From Actinomycetes bacterium (GTDB taxonomy: Bacteria; Actinomycetota; Actinomycetes; Actinomycetales; Microbacteriaceae), in the NCBI GenBank assembly GCA_023457615.1, contig JAEWKY010000248.1:1-18597 (forward strand): a stretch of DNA of 18,597 bases, written 5' to 3'. The position numbers and the translations under genes are program-made. Below the pieces are notes generated by a model. The model saw nothing but the letters and a program-made list of their open reading frames with translations. It was not told where the DNA came from and made no database searches. Of the stretch, positions 14,430 to 18,597 are shown piece by piece (the stretch's first letter is position 1; each line of letters starts with the position of its first letter).

Positions 14430-15713
14430 GTGTCGGTCTTCCTCGTCTGCAGCACCCCCGTGCACGGGCACGTCGTCCCGATGCTCGCGGTCGCCCGTGA
14501 CCTGACGGCGCGCGGCCACCGGGTGATCGTGCTCACCGGCCGCCGCTTCGCCGCGCGGGTCGAGGCCGCCGGCGCGGAGTTCCACGCGTTCGAGGGCGCG
14601 GCCGACTTCGACGACCGGGACGTCGACGCCTACCTCCCGGACCGCCACCGGTACCGCGGGATCGCGCGGGCGCAGTACGACATCCAGACGATCTTCGTGC
14701 GCACCATCCCCGACCAGTACCGCGCCGTCCGCGACCTCGTGCGCGAGCACCGGCCCGACGCGATCCTCGTCGACGGAGCCTTCGCGGGCGTCGCCCCGCT
14801 CCTCTTCGGCACCGACCCACGGCCGCCGATCCTCGCGCTGGGGGTCACGCCGCTCACGCAGTCGAGCCGCGACGTCGCCCCCGCGGGCACGGCGCTCCCG
14901 CCCTCGAGCAGTCCGCTCGGACGCCTGCGCAACCGCGTGCTCGGCCTCCTCGCCCGCCGCGTGCTGTTCCGCGACACGCAGCGGCTCGCGACGCGCATCC
15001 TCGCCGACCTCGGGGTCGTCCGGCTCGACGCGTTCGTGATGGACATCTCGGGCTCGTACGACCGCTTCCTGCAGCTGTCCCCGCGCGAGTTCGAGTACCC
15101 GCGCAGCGATCTCGCCCCGAACACGACCTTCGTGGGCGCCCTGCGGCCCTCCCCGGCCGACGTGCCCGCGCCCGACTGGTGGTCCGACCTCGACGGCTCC
15201 CGGCCCGTCGTGCACGTCAGCCAGGGCACGATCGACAATCACGACCTGGGCCGGCTCGTCGTGCCGACGCTGCGCGCCCTCGCCGACCTCGACGTGCTCG
15301 TCGTCGTCTCGCTCGGGGGCTCGGACGCCGAGCTCCCGGACCTGCCGGCGAACGCCCGCGTGGCGTCCTACCTGCCCTACGACGAGCTGCTCGCCCGCAC
15401 CGCGGTCTTCGTCACGAACGGCGGATACGGCGGCGTGCAGCAGGCGGTCGCGGCGGGCGTGCCGATGGTCGTCGCGGGCGACACGGAGGACAAGCCGGAG
15501 GGCGCGGCACGCGTCGCCTGGTCGGGCGGCGGGGTCGATCTGCGCACCGGCACGCCGACGCCCGAGGCGGTGCGCCGCGCCGTGCGCCGCGTGCTCGCCG
15601 ACCCCTCGTACCGCGAGGCCGCGCAGCGGATCGCCCGCGCGGGCGCCGGCTACGACGCGCTCGGCCGGATCCACGACGAGCTCGTGGCCGCCGGAGCGCG
15701 GCTCAGGCCCTGA
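14430..15713 (+). CDS. GT1-type (UGT-like, GT-B fold) glycosyltransferase
   Basis: This 427-residue protein starts VFLVCSTPVHGHVVPMLAVA, the N-terminal Rossmann motif of macrolide/UGT-type glycosyltransferases, followed by ARGHRVIVLTG. The C-terminal donor-binding domain contains VVHVSQGTID, then TNGGYGGVQQAVAAGVPMV and GDTEDKPEGAARVAW. The usual HxGxGT is replaced by NGGYGG, a variant I know from a subgroup of this family. It likely transfers a sugar from a nucleotide donor to a small lipophilic acceptor, possibly an antibiotic or lipid. No biosynthetic cluster is present, so self-detoxification is possible. GTG 14430 is favoured by conservation; an ATG at 14412 adds six residues but would lie upstream of the -10 box. 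The 3' end overlaps the convergent DUF2200 gene by 11 bases. Confidence 0.88.
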   Translation: MSVFLVCSTPVHGHVVPMLAVARDLTARGHRVIVLTGRRFAARVEAAGAEFHAFEGAADFDDRDVDAYLPDRHRYRGIARAQYDIQTIFVRTIPDQYRAVRDLVREHRPDAILVDGAFAGVAPLLFGTDPRPPILALGVTPLTQSSRDVAPAGTALPPSSSPLGRLRNRVLGLLARRVLFRDTQRLATRILADLGVVRLDAFVMDISGSYDRFLQLSPREFEYPRSDLAPNTTFVGALRPSPADVPAPDWWSDLDGSRPVVHVSQGTIDNHDLGRLVVPTLRALADLDVLVVVSLGGSDAELPDLPANARVASYLPYDELLARTAVFVTNGGYGGVQQAVAAGVPMVVAGDTEDKPEGAARVAWSGGGVDLRTGTPTPEAVRRAVRRVLADPSYREAAQRIARAGAGYDALGRIHDELVAAGARLRP

Positions 15714-16047
15714 GCACCTTCTCCATCGGCTTCCCTCGATACAGCTCGTCGACGAGCTTGTCGAGGTAGCGGATCCTCTGCATGAGCGGATCCTCGATCT
15801 GCTCGACCCGCATCCCGCAGATGACGCCCGTGATGAGCGACGCGTTCGGGTGGAGCGTCGCGGCGGCGAAGAAGTCCTCGAACGACGTCTTCTCGGCGAG
15901 GTGACGCTCGAGCGTCGCGTCGTCGAACCCGGTGAGCCACCGCGTGACCTCGTCGAGCTCGTCGGGGGTGCGTCCCTTGCGCGCGAGCTTCTGCACGTAC
16001 ATCGGGTACACGGCGGCGACGGGGGTGCCGTAGATGCGGTGGGTCAC
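15703..16047 (-). CDS. DUF2200 family protein
   Basis: This 114-residue protein has the length and sequence of DUF2200: IYGTPVAAVYPMYVQKLARKGRTP near the start, VTRWLTGFD, then NASLITGVICGMRVEQIEDPLMQRIRYLDKLVDELYRGKPMEKVLR. The function is unknown; it is soluble and probably cytoplasmic. The GTG start (16047) overlaps the AraC stop codon in a GTGA arrangement and has GGATGGTGGGG just upstream, so translation is probably coupled to the regulator. This ties the gene to the AraC/aldehyde dehydrogenase locus. Confidence 0.85.
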   Translation of the reverse strand: MTHRIYGTPVAAVYPMYVQKLARKGRTPDELDEVTRWLTGFDDATLERHLAEKTSFEDFFAAATLHPNASLITGVICGMRVEQIEDPLMQRIRYLDKLVDELYRGKPMEKVLRA

Positions 16048-16940
16048 CCCACCATCCTGTACTCGCGCGGCAGCATCCCGAACTCGCGGGAGAACGCCCG
16101 GGTGAAGGTCGTCGCGTCTCCGAAGCCGACGCTCTCGGCGATGCGTGCGATCGGCGCCCCGCCCTCCCGCAGCAGCGTCGCCGCGCGGGAGAGCCGGAGG
16201 CGGCGGAGGTGCTCGCCCGGCGTCTCCGCGGACGGCGCGAAGAGCTCGTAGAGGTGGCGCCGCGAGATGTAGTGCGCCTCCGCGATGCGCGCGACGTCGA
16301 GGCCGGGGTCGTGCAGCAGCTCGCGCATGAACGAACGCACGGTCGCGAGCATCCCGCCCCGCGTCGCGGGCATCACGCGCGCACCGGACAGCGACGAGCG
16401 GATCATCGTGCCGGCGAGGTCGCGCAGCGTCTCCGCGGTCGCGGCGTCGCCCCGGCCCCGGGTCTCGCCGAGCGTCGCGAGTAGCGTCGCCGCCGAGGCG
16501 GGCGCGTCGACGAGCAGCCGCGTGCACGACTCCTCGACGAGGGCGACCGGGATGCCGAGAGCGCGCTTCGACACCTGCACGAGCACCTGGCGCTGCCCCG
16601 GGGCGGTGTAGTCGAGGTGGTACGCCCGGTCGGTCGCGTAGGTCGACACCGAGCCGGCGGCGACGCGCGTGCCGTGACCGTCCTGGCGGATCACGCCCGC
16701 CCCGCCGAGCGTGAAGGTGAGGTGGATGTCGTCGCTGTTCGCGCGGGACGCCTGACGCGCCGTGCGGTCGACCGCGAGCCCGTCGGTCGCGACGTGCGAC
16801 ACCATGAGCGTCTCGTCGAAGCGCTCGAACTCGATGCGTCCGGTGAAGTCGGGGCGCAGCGCCGAGCAGGTCAGCGGCACGAAGGCGTCGCTCGTGACGA
16901 GCTCCCATTCGTCCGCGCTGCGGGCGTCCACGACCGGCAT
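16044..16940 (-). CDS. AraC family transcriptional regulator
   Basis: This 298-residue protein has an N-terminal AraC-binding-like sensory domain (about 20-175) and a C-terminal double helix-turn-helix (about 200-295). The C-terminal domain shows DVARIAEAHYISRRHLYELF for the first helix-turn-helix, RRLRLSRAATLL for the linker, and IARIAESVGFGDATTFTRAF followed by REFGMLPREYR for the second, all standard. The N-terminal part resembles the AraC_binding_2 subgroup, often regulating catabolism of aromatic or amine compounds. It is divergent from the aldehyde dehydrogenase, its probable target, and followed by a coupled DUF2200 gene. A leaderless TAGGGT promoter fixes the start at ATG 16940. Confidence 0.9.
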   Translation of the reverse strand: MPVVDARSADEWELVTSDAFVPLTCSALRPDFTGRIEFERFDETLMVSHVATDGLAVDRTARQASRANSDDIHLTFTLGGAGVIRQDGHGTRVAAGSVSTYATDRAYHLDYTAPGQRQVLVQVSKRALGIPVALVEESCTRLLVDAPASAATLLATLGETRGRGDAATAETLRDLAGTMIRSSLSGARVMPATRGGMLATVRSFMRELLHDPGLDVARIAEAHYISRRHLYELFAPSAETPGEHLRRLRLSRAATLLREGGAPIARIAESVGFGDATTFTRAFSREFGMLPREYRMVG

Positions 16941-16946
16941 GCCGCC

Positions 16947-16952
16947 ACCCTA
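16947..16952 (-). promoter_or_regulatory. Leaderless -10 box TAGGGT for the AraC gene
   Basis: On the minus strand TAGGGT is separated by six bases from ATG 16940, with no Shine-Dalgarno. A convincing -35 was not found. Confidence 0.5.
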
Positions 16953-16966
16953 GACCCGCGTCACGA

Positions 16967-16985
16967 GTGTTCACCGGGTGTGCAC
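16967..16985. promoter_or_regulatory. Candidate AraC operator: tandem GTGNNCAC sites
   Basis: GTGTTCAC (16967-16974) and GTGTGCAC (16978-16985) are repeated with an 11-base period, about one helical turn. Direct repeats on one DNA face are usual for AraC-type regulators. They lie between the AraC and aldehyde dehydrogenase promoters, about 33 bases upstream of the latter's -10 box. Confidence 0.4.
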
Positions 16986-17017
16986 AAAACGCCGACCCGA
17001 CCCGCGGGCGCGCGACT

Positions 17018-17046
17018 TAGCCTGACGGCATCCCCACACGAAGGAG
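17018..17046 (+). promoter_or_regulatory. -10 box and ribosome binding site of the aldehyde dehydrogenase gene
   Basis: TAGCCT at 17018-17023 predicts a start near 17030. AAGGAG at 17041-17046 is six bases before ATG 17053. The lack of a recognisable -35 fits activator-dependent transcription. Confidence 0.5.
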
Positions 17047-17052
17047 TGAGCG

Positions 17053-18552
17053 ATGACGGTGACCGATCAGGCTGCGATCGCAGTCAGCACCCCCCTCTAC
17101 ATCGGCGGCGAGGCGCGCTCGACGCGCGAGACCCTCGCGATCGCCGACCCGGGCAAGCCGGGCGTGATCGTCGGCCACGCGGCGTCCGCCTCGACGCAGG
17201 ACGTCGCGGACGCCGTGGCCGCAGCGAAGGCTGCCTTCCCGGCCTGGTCGGCGCTGACGCCGCAGGAGCGCGCCGCGCAGATGGCCGCCGCGATCGAGGG
17301 CGTCGCCGCCTTCCGCGACGAGGATGCCGCCATCCTGTCGCAGGAGAACGGCAAGGTGCGCTTCGAGGCGTGGGTGGATGCCCTCGTCTTCGAGATCCGC
17401 TGGGGCCTCGCCCTCTCGCTCGCCGACGAGGTCGGCACCGACAAGGTGCTCGAGCCGATCCCCGGCGCCATCCCGACCCGCACGACCGTGCGGCACCAGG
17501 CGCTCGGCGTCGTGACGGTGATCGTGCCGTTCAACTGGCCGATCGCGATCCTCGGCGCCTCGCTGCCGCACGCGCTCCTCGCGGGCAACACGGCGATCGT
17601 CAAGCCCCCGCCCTCGGCGCCGCTCGCGACCGCGCGTTTCGTGCAGCGCCTGGCCGAGAAGCTCCCCGCCGGCGTGCTCAACGTCGTGACCGGGTCGGAC
17701 GCCCACATGGGCGCGCTCATCCAGAACGAGGACGTCGCGAAGGTGTGCTTCACCGGCTCGGTCGGCGGCGGCAAGCGCATCATGGAGATGGCGTCGAAGA
17801 CGCTCACGCGCGTGACGCTCGAGCTCGGCGGCAACGACGCCGCGGTGATCCTCGAGGACGCGATCATCGACGACGCGCACCTCGACCGGCTGTTCGCCGC
17901 GATCTACGACACGACCGGGCAGATCTGCATGAACGCGAAGCGCGTCTACGTGCACCGCTCGCGCCTCGACGAGGTGGTGGACGGTCTCGCCGCGCGACTG
18001 GAGAACGCGAAGCTCGGCTACGGCCTCGACGAGGGCACGACGATGGGCCCGCTGCACTCGCCCGTGCAGAAGGCGTTCGTCGACGAGCTCATCGAGGAGG
18101 CGAAGGCCTCCGGGGCCGACGTGCGGGAGTTCGGCGAGCTCCCCGGCGGCGATCTCGCGGGCGGCAACTTCGTGCGCCCGACGATCGTCGTCGACCCCGA
18201 CCCGAACCTGCGGGTCGTCACCTACGAGCAGTTCGGCCCCGTCATCCCGGTGCTGCCCTTCGACACCGAGGAGGAGGCGATCGCCGCCGCCAACGACACG
18301 TGGGGCGGCCTGTGCGGCTCCGTGTGGACGGCGTCGGCGGAGACCGCGGATCGGGTCGGCGCGCAGCTCGTCTGCGGCTACGTCTGGGTCAACGACCACG
18401 GCGCGACGCGGCTCGACCTGCGCGCGCCGTTCGGCGGCATGAAGCAGTCGGGCTTCGGCCGCGAGCAGGGGATCGAGGGCGTGCGTGCGTTCCAGGACTC
18501 GCACTCGATCTCGCACCTCGACCCCGAGGTGCTCGCGTCGATGCACCACTGA
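17053..18552 (+). CDS. NAD(P)-dependent aldehyde dehydrogenase
   Basis: This 499-residue protein is a full-length aldehyde dehydrogenase. Oxyanion Asn161 lies in PFNWP, cofactor-binding Lys184 in IVKPPPSAP, the glycine motif in FTGSVGGGK, general base Glu257 in LELGGND, and nucleophile Cys292 in GQICMNAKR. The EQFGPVIPV and FGGMKQSGFGREQG segments are also present. It oxidises an aldehyde to the carboxylic acid. The C-terminal GVRAFQDSHSISH and the PPPSAP loop suggest a medium-chain, aromatic or semialdehyde substrate, but this is not certain. The start is supported by AAGGAG. The divergent AraC regulator and putative tandem operator imply substrate induction. The gene is complete and ends 45 bases before the window end. 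Confidence 0.93.
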   Translation: MTVTDQAAIAVSTPLYIGGEARSTRETLAIADPGKPGVIVGHAASASTQDVADAVAAAKAAFPAWSALTPQERAAQMAAAIEGVAAFRDEDAAILSQENGKVRFEAWVDALVFEIRWGLALSLADEVGTDKVLEPIPGAIPTRTTVRHQALGVVTVIVPFNWPIAILGASLPHALLAGNTAIVKPPPSAPLATARFVQRLAEKLPAGVLNVVTGSDAHMGALIQNEDVAKVCFTGSVGGGKRIMEMASKTLTRVTLELGGNDAAVILEDAIIDDAHLDRLFAAIYDTTGQICMNAKRVYVHRSRLDEVVDGLAARLENAKLGYGLDEGTTMGPLHSPVQKAFVDELIEEAKASGADVREFGELPGGDLAGGNFVRPTIVVDPDPNLRVVTYEQFGPVIPVLPFDTEEEAIAAANDTWGGLCGSVWTASAETADRVGAQLVCGYVWVNDHGATRLDLRAPFGGMKQSGFGREQGIEGVRAFQDSHSISHLDPEVLASMHH

Positions 18553-18558
18553 GCGCGG

Positions 18559-18597
18559 CGGCGGGGGGGGCCCCGGGGGGCCCCCCCCCCCGCGCGG
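18559..18597. other. Homopolymeric G/C tail, probable sequencing or assembly artefact
   Basis: After the aldehyde dehydrogenase stop the sequence becomes long runs of G and C only (8 G, 4 C, 6 G, 11 C), unlike any genomic segment in the window. It could form a self-complementary hairpin, but its place at the very end and its composition point to low-quality base calls. Confidence 0.75.

Overview
The window is high-GC actinobacterial DNA, most likely from the family Microbacteriaceae. The evidence is very strong G/C bias at third codon positions, a conserved actinobacterial gene block at the left, several probable leaderless genes with a TAGNNT -10 box, and no sign of phage or plasmid replication genes. 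Both extreme ends look like assembly artefacts: an inverted 90-base copy at the left and a G/C homopolymer tail at the right. The window therefore probably corresponds to one whole contig.

Left core (91-6688): a truncated cyclodehydratase-like/ThiF-type protein and a DUF2342 'zinc-dependent metalloprotease' lie on the minus strand. They are divergent from a membrane-anchored PDZ/Lon-like protease and a large UPF0182 membrane protein. This matches, from memory, the Rv3193c-Rv3196 neighbourhood of Mycobacterium tuberculosis. An initiator tRNA (fMet) follows.

Accessory island (about 6755-11120): directly after the tRNA, base composition and codon use change, with many more A/T-ending codons. 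A five-gene plus-strand operon (7103-10787) encodes a small secreted two-cysteine peptide with a lactococcin-972-like motif, a cysteine-containing lipoprotein, a membrane-fusion-type adaptor carrying a peptidoglycan-binding domain, a small ABC ATPase and a MacB/FtsX-like permease. The likely reading is an antimicrobial or cell-envelope-active peptide with its immunity and export or resistance machinery, and it is the most interesting part of the window. Similar terminator hairpins lie at both island edges. No integrase was recognised, but a minus-strand coding remnant sits near the right edge.

Right core (11184-18552): small metabolic and regulatory units. These are an HSD10-type short-chain dehydrogenase convergent with an acyl-CoA thioesterase-like protein; an EamA transporter convergent with a TetR regulator; a four-helix BphX-like membrane protein divergent from a GT1-type glycosyltransferase across a compact A/T-rich operator region; and an AraC regulator coupled to a DUF2200 protein and divergent from an aldehyde dehydrogenase. 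Tail-to-tail gene pairs overlap repeatedly, so the core is very compact.
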